DNA from: Tritrichomonas foetus
Taxonomy: Eukaryota > Parabasalia > Tritrichomonadida > Tritrichomonadidae
DNA length: 17,999 nt
Assembly: GCA_001839685.1 (NCBI GenBank)
Contig: MLAK01001323.1
Span: forward strand, 1-17,999
Direction: 5' to 3'
A model generated the notes under the pieces. That model was not told the origin of the DNA. It worked only from the letters and a program-made list of their open reading frames with translations, and did not search any database. Position numbers and translations under genes: made by a program. This document shows, piece after piece, positions 8,801-16,476 of this stretch. Each line of letters opens with the position of its first letter. Position 1 is the first letter of the stretch.

Positions 8801-10999
8801 TAATTCAACAGGAGGGTATTTTTCTATATATGATGAGATATTTAATGGGATCGGTATAGTGTTTTCAAATAATTTGGTGAAGTTAATTTTTCCTATCTTA
8901 CAAATACTTTCAATGAAGGAGACCCAGCGGTCATCCGGGAATTCATTTTCTTTGGGTTGATAAGTAAGTGAGTTCTTGAGTACCGTTGGAATGATTTTAT
9001 CATTAATCTTAAAGTGAATGGTCGATAGTTCGTTATAAAGTGGAGGCGCTTCAAAGAAATCGGCAGAAAGGAGATCAAATTTTGGAAATATTTCCTTAAA
9101 AATGATAGTTGCTTCCAACGCAGAAAAAGCAACTTCCGTAATGTCATCAAAGAATCCTTCTTTGATAGAAACCTTAATTAGTACTCTGATTAACGAAAAT
9201 AAAGAACCATTAGGTTGGTCACTATGAATTAATATTCCAGGAATATCATCCACGTGCATCATAATGATATTTTCTGGAGTTGGTATTGATGATAATTTTT
9301 GGACATCGAATACTACTCGATAGGGTCGTACAACTTCATAAGACAAAAGCTTTGATATTTTCTTTATGATAAAATCAATTCTGCCAAGAGCAGCATTTAA
9401 ATCCTGGATTTCATCAAGTTTATTTTTTGGTAAAGTGAATATAATCATTTTCGATTGAATTTCACCCCAAGGAACATCAAGATTTTTAGTTTTTTCCCAT
9501 ACATCTGGTTTGTGTGAAATATAACGAGGATAACAACAGAATTTATGAAACTTTAATCTAATATGTACTGGTTCTTTTAATCTTGAAACAGCAAGATAAA
9601 CAATCCCACCTAAATTTGTAATAACTCGAATTTCTAAATCGTCAAGAGGATATGAGTAAACAACAAAAGGCCATCTTGCCCATGGACCCGATTCCATCAA
9701 AATGGATTGACTGTGCGAGCCAATCTGAATAATTACTGAATCTTTGGGATATTCCCCATCAACTGTGATTGTTCCAATGACTCCTGGAGGAAGCCAAAGT
9801 CCAGTTGAATAAAGAGCTTCATCCTTTATTTTCAAGTCAACAACATAATCTTCTAATTCCAAATTTCCACTTTCGCCCGGAAAAATATCAATATCAGGAT
9901 AAATCGGCAATCTATCAGGTGGTATGCGCCATGTGAGATCTTGAAGCAAAACAAGAACGATAACATGCATCGCATCTGGACAGATCTTACCTTCAACTCG
10001 ATAATTTGTATTTCTTAAGAAATTCCAAATGGCATCATGAAGTTCCATAATGACTTCTAACTCAGAATCAGGCAAGACCATTATATAGCATCTCAGCATT
10101 GTAACTACGCTATCCAAGGCTTGAATATTGATATTTGGTAGTTTCAGCATATCAACAAATTTATCAATGAGTGGATTTAAACTGTAGTACTTTACAGTAT
10201 CAAATGATTGAGAAACAATTATATTTTGTGGTCGACGGTTATGGTTCGATAAAATACCAAAAGCATAAGACAAACCATACTGGAATAAAAACTTATTAAT
10301 TTGGTGACCGTTTGGGGATTCAAAATTTTCCGACGGCACATAAAAAACTGCAATTCCTCCTCCATTCGCTGAATAGTTGATAAGATCTTCGTACATGTCT
10401 TGAGTGATGTTGATATCACTTGTAATGATAATAAATTTATACTTTTCAAGGTTTTTAGATGTGTCAGAATATTCTATCATTAAGTCAAGCGCTTTAAGAG
10501 ATCGCAATATGTCGTCACGATATATCCTGCTGATGCCAAGCAGCAATACTGGAATCATCACCGATGTATTTGCTGTAAGCCAAGAAAAGCAATTATTTAG
10601 AAAATGTCTTGTGTTTTCTTCATAAAAATATTCATTGAATAAAAGTTCGATATGTGAGAAGCATATCAGCCGTCCGAGAGCATGAACGCTTGCTGCAACA
10701 ATTGGGAGCCTGATTTTGATCATCTTATCATCACCGAAATAGAGAGAAATAAGCACAACTGGAAAACTATCATCATTTAGACATAAAATTGGAACTTTTC
10801 CACCTGGACATTTAATCTTTCTGACGCTTTTTTTCATGAATTGAAAAGAATCGCGAATATCTACCGAAAAAAAGCCACCCAATAATTTTTTAGGACCTTC
10901 GCTTCTGGCCGAGGGAATATCTGTCCGTCCCTTTTGTTGTTTATTAACAACTCTTGCCCCCGAGACTCGGGGAGAGCGGGAAGAGAAACTACAACCCAT
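8798..10999 (-). CDS. TCAF-like / peptidase M60-like protein, catalytic motif absent, N-terminal acylation signal
   Basis: The 733 residues follow the order of TRPM8-channel-associated-factor and M60-like proteins. Residues 66-222 resemble the N-terminal Rossmann/GATase-like part (PIVAASVHALGRLICFSH, later SANGGGIAVFYVP). STGLWLPPG (398-406) matches the M60 TGLYLPPG motif. VPWGEIQSKMIIFTLP (509-524) and RPYRVVFDVQ (558-567) follow as in the family. Where M60 enzymes have HExGH, this protein reads GFFDDITEVAFSALE (615-629), so zinc and protease activity are not expected. The protein starts MGCSFSS with basic residues behind it, a strong predicted N-myristoylation (Gly2) and palmitoylation (Cys3) signal. 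I see no signal peptide or membrane helix. A membrane-anchored, non-catalytic regulatory role is inferred. The ATG is supported by an initiator 17 nt upstream; the stop lies within TAAA. Confidence 0.85.
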   Translation of the reverse strand: MGCSFSSRSPRVSGARVVNKQQKGRTDIPSARSEGPKKLLGGFFSVDIRDSFQFMKKSVRKIKCPGGKVPILCLNDDSFPVVLISLYFGDDKMIKIRLPIVAASVHALGRLICFSHIELLFNEYFYEENTRHFLNNCFSWLTANTSVMIPVLLLGISRIYRDDILRSLKALDLMIEYSDTSKNLEKYKFIIITSDINITQDMYEDLINYSANGGGIAVFYVPSENFESPNGHQINKFLFQYGLSYAFGILSNHNRRPQNIIVSQSFDTVKYYSLNPLIDKFVDMLKLPNINIQALDSVVTMLRCYIMVLPDSELEVIMELHDAIWNFLRNTNYRVEGKICPDAMHVIVLVLLQDLTWRIPPDRLPIYPDIDIFPGESGNLELEDYVVDLKIKDEALYSTGLWLPPGVIGTITVDGEYPKDSVIIQIGSHSQSILMESGPWARWPFVVYSYPLDDLEIRVITNLGGIVYLAVSRLKEPVHIRLKFHKFCCYPRYISHKPDVWEKTKNLDVPWGEIQSKMIIFTLPKNKLDEIQDLNAALGRIDFIIKKISKLLSYEVVRPYRVVFDVQKLSSIPTPENIIMMHVDDIPGILIHSDQPNGSLFSLIRVLIKVSIKEGFFDDITEVAFSALEATIIFKEIFPKFDLLSADFFEAPPLYNELSTIHFKINDKIIPTVLKNSLTYQPKENEFPDDRWVSFIESICKIGKINFTKLFENTIPIPLNISSYIEKYPPVEL

Positions 11000-11012
11000 G
11001 TTTGAACTTTGT

Positions 11013-11018
11013 AAATGA
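11013..11018 (-). promoter_or_regulatory. Trichomonad-type initiator (Inr) of the M60-like gene
   Basis: On the minus strand the sequence reads TCATTT, fitting the T. vaginalis initiator TCA(+1)(C/T)(A/T). The +1 adenine would be at 11016, 17 nt before the ATG. That is within the very short 5' untranslated leaders known in trichomonads. The motif is short, so its position is the main support. Confidence 0.45.
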
Positions 11019-11214
11019 TGTCATCAATAACCGTTAAATTCAGAGATTCACTTTTTCTGAAAAATTTTACGAGGATTTTGTAAAATTCAAGTTGAAAGAA
11101 TTAGAAAAAAAGCAAGTTTTGTATGAATTTGAAAATTTTAATTTGTCGTCATATCTATTAATTAGTTTTGGAAATCATCGTTTTCGTGCTAAGATGGAAA
11201 GTATATTTGAATAA
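11015..11214 (+). pseudogene. Short coding-like remnant with a likely frameshift
   Basis: From ATG 11015 the frame reads MMSSITVKFRDSLF and then closes. From the T5 run at about 11050 the neighbouring frame runs on (EKFYEDFVKFKLKELEKK, then NHRFRAKMESIFE) to a TAA at 11212 that again sits in TAAA. A one-base length change in the T5 run would join both parts into a reading frame of about 66 codons. It diverges from the M60-like gene, and its first codons overlap that gene's initiator. I recognise no family. It may be a broken small gene, a fragment of a larger one, or a sequence error in a homopolymer. Confidence 0.3.
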
Positions 11215-11371
11215 AGATGAGACAGGATTTTTGAATTAAATTGTGTATTCTGATTTTTTGAATTGATTTTCTTTCAATTATCAAATCATTTGAATCAAAA
11301 AAAAACGCTGAATTTAAGGTAGTCAAAAAAAAACTATTGTCAATTTTTGAATCAAAATATATTTATTTTCC

Positions 11372-11539
11372 ATGGAAACAAAAATGAGATATCTAGATTT
11401 CCTCTCGAGGGAATATTTTGGCATTTTGGATTATATTAGTAATAACACAATCAATATTAACCAATATTTGTCATATTTATATGTTGAGAATTGTGATATT
11501 ATTATTTTCCAAAATGTAAATTTATTTTATGTAAATTAA
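11372..11539 (+). CDS. Possible 55-residue hypothetical protein or remnant
   Basis: The frame starts METKMRYLDFLSREYFGILD and ends with a TAA. It is rich in Asn, Ile and Tyr, as expected both for AT-rich host genes and for chance frames. No initiator fits close to the ATG and no family is recognised. It lies 150 bases after the frameshifted remnant on the same strand, so both may derive from one lost gene. Chance is about as likely as a true gene. Confidence 0.18.
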   Translation: METKMRYLDFLSREYFGILDYISNNTININQYLSYLYVENCDIIIFQNVNLFYVN

Positions 11540-12466
11540 TTTAAATGAATTTTGATATCACTTTTGAATCTAACCTAATAATTTTAATGATTTATTTTAG
11601 ATGCTATTCATTTCTTAATTTGTCTAAGTTTCCATATGTCAACAAAAGAAAGGCATCTATTCAATTTCTGTCGAGATAAAATCATGTCACTTTAAGTCTA
11701 TTTACCCATATTTAAATTCAATAAATTGATTACTTTCACTTGTTTTTTTATTAAATTGGTTGTAAAAAGAGGAAGCACATTTGAATAGAAATAACTGCAA
11801 TGTTTTTTGTTTTGTTTTTGAAACAAATAATCTACCTTTATATATACTTTTCCAAAATTTTAGGGTTTTCTTAAAAGGTCATTTGTTTGTCACTTTATTT
11901 AAAATTTTTGAATTGTATCACAATTATTCTCAATGATAATTGTCTCAAATTGATCTTTTTCTCAAATTTTTCGGTTTTGTATTATAACTGTACCGATATT
12001 TTTTCAATGGATTCAATAAAGTTATTTGTAATGATATGAAAGCATTTTGTAAAAAATTTTGTAAGAAAAAAACTGATTATTAATCATCTTTTTCAATCAA
12101 TCAACGAACATATGAAACTAGTTTTGTTTAGAAAAAGTTATCAAAAACTATTCGCTCTTTCTATCTCTCTCTCTCCCCAGGATTGATGGTATTAGTATTT
12201 CATAATCTAAAGAAGGGTTTTCCGTATAATGATGGATAAATTGAGGTATCTTTGAAAATCTATAAAATAAAGTTCACCTTGACAGACAAACATATCTATC
12301 TAGTTGATTTTGTGGTAAGAAAAAGTTATTTTTTCAAAGAAAATTATTTTGTCATCTTCGTACGGGAAACTCTGGTCTAAAGCCTTTTAAAGCTTATCAA
12401 ACTTTACGTCGTAAACTACTATTCGTAAATTATGAATAAAGATATGATACGAATATAGCTATTTGA
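11540..12466. other. AT-rich intergenic stretch left of the transposon
   Basis: No supported gene is visible. It contains many A and T runs and a CT-rich microsatellite-like tract at about 12155-12178. The last bases (gctatttga) form the left flank of the transposon's TA target site. Confidence 0.4.
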
Positions 12467-12495
12467 TACCCCAAAATCGCAAACTTTTCCCCTTT
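12467..12495 (+). repeat. Left terminal inverted repeat with TA target site
   Basis: It begins TA then CCCCAAAATCGCAAAC, followed by TTTTCCCCTTT. Compared with the reverse complement of the right end it differs at only two positions in about 29 (C/T and A/T after CCCCAAAATCG), then similarity stops abruptly. The abrupt stop is what marks it as a terminal repeat rather than general base composition. Confidence 0.85.
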
Positions 12496-12526
12496 CTGTT
12501 TTACAAGATATGGTTATAATTCGACG

Positions 12527-12550
12527 AAAATCTGACAATTGTCAGATTTT
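12527..12550. repeat. Perfect 24-bp palindrome inside the left end
   Basis: The half-site AAAATCTGACAA is followed directly by its exact reverse complement, with no spacer. It lies about 30 bp inside the left terminal repeat and 120 bp before the transposase ATG. It could be a subterminal transposase-binding site, an operator-like element for the transposase gene, or a cruciform. I see no copy of it near the right end. Confidence 0.7.
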
Positions 12551-12670
12551 TATTGATAGTTTTTTTCAATATTAAAATAACTTTTTGATTAAATTAATGT
12601 ACGGTTAGAATGGATCATTTCACTTTTTATATTCTCACATATGTATATTTAATTTCTAATTTCAGACTTA

Positions 12671-13993
12671 ATGGGGAAGAAAAGAAAGTATTCCAAAAGA
12701 AAACAAATACTACTTCCGTTGACGAATATTCGAAAAGTGCCCAAGTTTCCGAAACTGGTCAAAAACCATCATGTGTGGATGAATGATTCCATCAATGAAG
12801 TAGCTCCCATATGGGAATACTTGAAAATGAAGGAATTACCATATGGGGCGCTTAAACAAGTTTCACATGATACGAATATAAAATATCAAACGCTTAAAAA
12901 ATGGCGACAAAAATTTAAAAAAGACCCTAACTACACTCCATATGAAGCACTAGGGGTAACAACGCTCCCAAATGAAACAGAAGATCAACTATTCAATTTA
13001 GTATCTGATAAACTTAATAACGGAACTCCATTCACCTTGAACGAACTTCAAGACACAGCAATTCATTTGTATCAACAATTATCCATGGAACAAGTTGGTA
13101 GAGATCGTTTCTCGGCCACAAATTCTTGGGCTTACAGATTCCTTGACAAATACGGCCTATCGGTGAGATCATCAAAACCCAGTAAAAAGGGAGAAGTGGA
13201 TCCAAAGTTTATTGACATCTTTATAGAAAAATTAACACATGCAGCTCAAGATTATCATCCTGAAAGAATCTTCAATATGGATGAAACTTTTGTCCATGTG
13301 TGTTGCCCACCTTCCAAAGTAATTGGCAGGAAAGGAGCTGAAAACGTTCCATCTTTTATTAATGAAGATGAAAAAAGTGGTTTTACATGTTTAACAACAA
13401 TTAGCTTTGGGGGAACTATACTTGAACCAATATTTCTCACGAAAGGTAATCAAGAAAACTCCGAAATGCAATTCGGAGAAGCCTGGAATTATGAAAATGA
13501 TATCAAAATAATGAAAAGTGAAACAGGTTGGGCAACCAGTGAAGTGATGTGTCAATACATTAAATGGTTATCAGAACAAGTTAATAATGAGCCTTGCTGT
13601 TTAGTCTTAGATGTATACAGCACGCATAAAGATGCAATTGTCAGAGAACTTGCACAGAGTTTGCAAATAGATCTCATTTTTGTCCCCGCCAATGGTACTG
13701 GTTCCTTTCAGCCATTAGATAGAAAGATCTTTGGAATTATTAAGGCTAAAATGAAAAAAGCGTGGGATATTTCACGGAGAAAAGCAATTGAAGGGAATTC
13801 AGTTTGGAATAAAGCTTTAGCTGCACGAACATTCAAAGAAATACTTAATAAAGTAAGCAGTCATGCATATAAATCAGCATGGAACATTCCTGGTTTCCCC
13901 ATGATAAGTAAATGTGAAAATAAGATTTCTAGCACAGATGATACGGATGATACAGATTATAATTTTGAAGATGAGTTTTTAGAGTATTTTTAA
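12671..13993 (+). CDS. Pogo/Tigger-family transposase, DD35D, apparently intact
   Basis: The 440-residue protein cuts and reinserts the element's DNA. A basic N-terminus (KKRKYSKRK, residues 3-11) could be a nuclear localisation signal. Residues about 45-85 fit a Psq/CENP-B N-terminal helix-turn-helix (YGALKQVSHDTNIKYQTLKKW). Residues about 98-168 fit the Tc5/CENP-B second helix-turn-helix (TPFTLNELQDTAIHLYQQ, NSWAYRFLDKYGLSVR). The DDE_1 catalytic core follows with all three acids: D204 in FNMDET, D314 in LVLDVYSTHK and D350 in GSFQPLDRKIFG, a 35-residue last spacing typical of pogo. The acidic tail (about 423-438) also occurs in this family. No stop or frameshift interrupts it. The ATG at 12671 is the first in frame and begins a basic leader. 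TCATT/TCACT initiator-like words lie about 50-57 nt upstream, farther than usual. The stop is TAAT; the first TAAA lies at 14110. Confidence 0.92.
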   Translation: MGKKRKYSKRKQILLPLTNIRKVPKFPKLVKNHHVWMNDSINEVAPIWEYLKMKELPYGALKQVSHDTNIKYQTLKKWRQKFKKDPNYTPYEALGVTTLPNETEDQLFNLVSDKLNNGTPFTLNELQDTAIHLYQQLSMEQVGRDRFSATNSWAYRFLDKYGLSVRSSKPSKKGEVDPKFIDIFIEKLTHAAQDYHPERIFNMDETFVHVCCPPSKVIGRKGAENVPSFINEDEKSGFTCLTTISFGGTILEPIFLTKGNQENSEMQFGEAWNYENDIKIMKSETGWATSEVMCQYIKWLSEQVNNEPCCLVLDVYSTHKDAIVRELAQSLQIDLIFVPANGTGSFQPLDRKIFGIIKAKMKKAWDISRRKAIEGNSVWNKALAARTFKEILNKVSSHAYKSAWNIPGFPMISKCENKISSTDDTDDTDYNFEDEFLEYF

Positions 13994-14209
13994 TCATCAT
14001 CAACAAGTGTATTTACTATTTCGAACTCATATTCAGCTAGAACAACTCATGATATTGGTAAGAGAAGGTGTACATTCCGTGAATTTTGCGAAATCAATTC
14101 ATTTTGAAATAAAAAGTAGGAAATGAATCAGCTCAAACAGTTTTTTGTGGATCATTTAATGTAAATTCATGAAATTATGAATTTTTACCTTTAGATGAAA
14201 AAAATGTTT

Positions 14210-14620
14210 TCATTTCCAACTTCTGTGAAAACAATAACAAGAATATATTTCTTTTGGAGCTTTTCCACTTTTAACTGCAAAATCACAAGCTATTTTTTTG
14301 ATGGCAGAAATAATGTGACAGAAAAGGTCGGTAATAACAAAAGGATATGCTTCAATCAACAATGTAAACGATTCTTCACTTACTTTAATAGAGTGAATGG
14401 TAAATTTTCTGGTCTTGAGGCAATCACGAATGGCATGAAGAGTAATTTGAATAAAAATGCTTTCACATCTGTGAAATAGTAGAACTTAGAACAGGAGCAA
14501 AGAAGCAGATTCACCATTAGTTTCACGAATCACTATATCACTTGGTAAGATTTCATATAAAAGTTTTGAACTTTGAACTTTAGTTTTCTTTTCCCCCTCC
14601 TTCTTTTTTTCTGCGTCTTC
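14210..14620 (-). pseudogene. Decayed coding region with one in-frame stop, unknown family
   Basis: On the minus strand one frame runs 44 codons (EDAEKKKEGEKKTKVQSSKL, then EILPSDIVIRETNGESASLL), meets TAA at 14488-14486, and continues 91 codons in the same frame (IFIQITLHAIRDCLKTRKF, then KVSEESFTLLIEAYPFVITD) to TGA at 14210. The amino-acid mix looks like real helical protein, unlike the plus-strand frame over the same bases. No ATG starts it and a TAA lies directly before it. I do not recognise the family. With the fragments at 14851-14961 and 15136-15441 it may be one degraded gene reading towards the transposase. Confidence 0.4.
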
Positions 14621-14850
14621 TTATTCATTAATTAAATTCGATTTTACCTTTATAACCAGAACAAGAAAAATCATTTTTCATCTCTTTCAAGTCTTAATAA
14701 AATCACAGCGTATGGAAAATTTCTAAATATTATCATTATTGAGAGAGAAATCATCTATATTTATATAAGTCTATTTATAAATATGTATAGCTTAAGTTGT
14801 AAACATCATTTTTGTTGTATCTTAACAATATTGTATTTATTGAATCTTTT

Positions 14851-14961
14851 TCAAATCAACGATTGATGTCTTGACCGAGCATTGATCAGGCGTGAAGCGA
14901 TTAATCCAGAAATTGGCATATCACTTCTTCTCCTACTTTCATATCTTCGTACTTTTAGCAT
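14851..14961 (-). pseudogene. Short coding-like fragment, reverse strand
   Basis: A 36-residue frame starts MLKVRRYESRRRSDMPISGL. Directly before it another short minus frame (about 15076 to 14963, containing NLVFFPLNMKLFACKIMN) ends at a TAA two bases from this ATG. The offset suggests one sequence broken by frameshifts. Each piece alone is too short to trust; the common strand and order with neighbouring fragments are the only reasons to list it. Confidence 0.22.
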
Positions 14962-15135
14962 GTTAATAATTGTACATGCCAAATTTATTCGAAGTTGTGT
15001 TCATGATTTTGCAAGCAAACAATTTCATGTTCAAAGGGAAAAAAACGAGATTTTCATTGTTTGCAAAGTCGTTTCACTATGATAATTCTGGTTCTTACAG
15101 AACTAATATGCCAAAAAATGATCCTCGCGAGGATT

Positions 15136-15441
15136 TTATTGTTGAACCAATGAATGCTTTATTTTATCTTGTGAAACAAATATAAATCTCCAAGTTATAT
15201 CGATATTTGTACGAATTTTTACATGATTTTTTAGTTGATGATGATTAGGTGCAAGAGTAGAAGTAAAAAGAATTGTATAAAGAAACATTGATGCAGTATG
15301 ATCACGTTCAACATTAAAATTAGGTGCATGCGAGGCTGGAGAAAAACACACCACCCAAAAAAAGTGGAAAAGGTATTTCTCTAATTTGATACTATTAGTG
15401 AACGATTTGTTAATCGATATTTGTCCAATAACGATTAAAAA
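15136..15441 (-). pseudogene. Open reverse-strand fragment of 101 codons, unknown family
   Basis: The minus strand is open from the TAA at 15444 to a TAA at 15136, long for such AT-rich DNA, while the plus strand over the last 180 bases is full of stops. It reads SINKSFTNSIKLEKYLFHFF, then PNFNVERDHTASMFLYTILF and STLAPNHHQLKNHVKIRTNI. There is no ATG near the start and no recognised domain. It is the upstream-most piece of the set of broken minus-strand frames inside the transposon. Confidence 0.35.
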
Positions 15442-15444
15442 TTA

Positions 15445-16446
15445 TACTGCAACAAAATAGGTAAATAAAGAAACCATTAATTAATAAACGAAATAACATT
15501 TCACGACTTGATAATAACTAAAAGGAAAAATAACGATAATTTATTGATGATTTTCATTCAATATATTGATTGTAAGATTGTATTACATCACCAGATAATA
15601 TATTATATTTGACTTCTTAGAAAATTAAATGATAATATCTAAAATTAAAGAAAAGCAAAATAATATCGACTTTTTCGATGTAATTTTGAGCAAATTTACC
15701 TCACCAACTTGGATGGATTAAAAGTGAAAATTCAGTAGTCAATAAAATTATCAATGAAGAAATAACAACAAGTTTTCTGACTTAAAAACGTATATCAGCA
15801 TATAATTCACGCGTTGCTATTAAGAAATATAAGGATAAAACACAAAAACAAGAAAAAATGAAAACCGCTATTTTGATGATTTGTGGCTATTTTTTTATTT
15901 TCGGCTCTAACTGAAATATAGAATTATATTTGACGCGATAATTTCTATTTCCAGAAATAACTTTTGAATTTCCTTTGAATAAAAATTATTGAGAAATGTA
16001 AATGATTCCATTTTTGGCGCGAATTTTTTTATTTTTGCAACATATAGAACACATCTCATTTAGATTAATTTCACTTGAGGTACTTGGTAAATTTTGTTTG
16101 AAGGTCGTTTTTTTAGACGATTAATGTCAGATAAAGTGTCCCAAAAAATCTAATTTTCGTTGAATTACCGATTATATGTTTTTGTACGTGTTTAAAAATA
16201 TGTGCCCCAAAATACGAAACAAGAAAACATCTGTGTATAATGATGAAAGGATTTCAATTTTTTTTGCGATCGATGTTTTTAGTGGAAAAGAGCTATTTTG
16301 CTGTGCATGCAAAGGCGAATAATCGTGTAAAAGGTATCGAATAGAAAATCATTTCTCGGCGAGTTATGATCATTTTCTGATATTTTTCGGTAAATAACGT
16401 ATTTTATTCAATATGTTATCGTACGTTTTTTGGCAAAATGGTCGTC
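15445..16446. other. Non-coding right arm of the transposon
   Basis: No supported reading frame is visible. Near the right end are two further words related to the terminal repeat, GTCCCAAAAAATC at 16138 and CCCCAAAATACGAAAC at 16205-16220. They could be internal transposase-binding sites or ends of a smaller related element. Confidence 0.4.
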
Positions 16447-16447
16447 A

Positions 16448-16476
16448 AAAGGGGAAAAGTATACGATTTTGGGGTA
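16448..16476 (-). repeat. Right terminal inverted repeat with TA target site
   Basis: Read on the minus strand it starts TA then CCCCAAAATCGTATAC, followed by TTTTCCCCTTT. It mirrors the left end with two mismatches in about 29 positions and is followed by the second TA of the presumed target duplication. Confidence 0.85.

Larger units (their letters stand above)
12467..16476 (+). mobile_element. Complete pogo/Tigger-like (Tc1/mariner superfamily) DNA transposon, about 4.0 kb
   Basis: Both ends carry the same inverted sequence and both are bounded by TA, the duplicated target of Tc1/mariner/pogo elements (12467-12468 and 16475-16476). Inside is one intact DD35D transposase gene that begins 202 bases from the left end. 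The body is longer than a typical 2-3 kb pogo element because about 2.4 kb follow the transposase. That part contains broken reverse-strand coding-like frames and no second intact gene. The long tail may be a captured or later inserted segment. An alternative is that the right end belongs to a separate related element, since further CCCCAAAA-type copies lie at 16137 and 16205. Confidence 0.78.

Noticed and set aside
12155..12178. CT-rich tract before the transposon
   Set aside because: A short simple repeat with no sign of function.
14195..14479. 94-codon plus-strand frame inside the transposon
   Set aside because: Its translation is dominated by Phe, Asn and Lys without motifs, while the opposite strand over the same bases has a more protein-like frame. 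It is read as a shadow of the minus-strand remnant.
14976..15185. 69-codon plus-strand frame (MPNLFEVVFMIL...)
   Set aside because: It has a plausible look and an ATG, but it overlaps the minus-strand fragments, has no recognised family and does not end in TAAA context (it ends TAAAT only by chance of composition). It was not strong enough to list beside the opposite-strand set.
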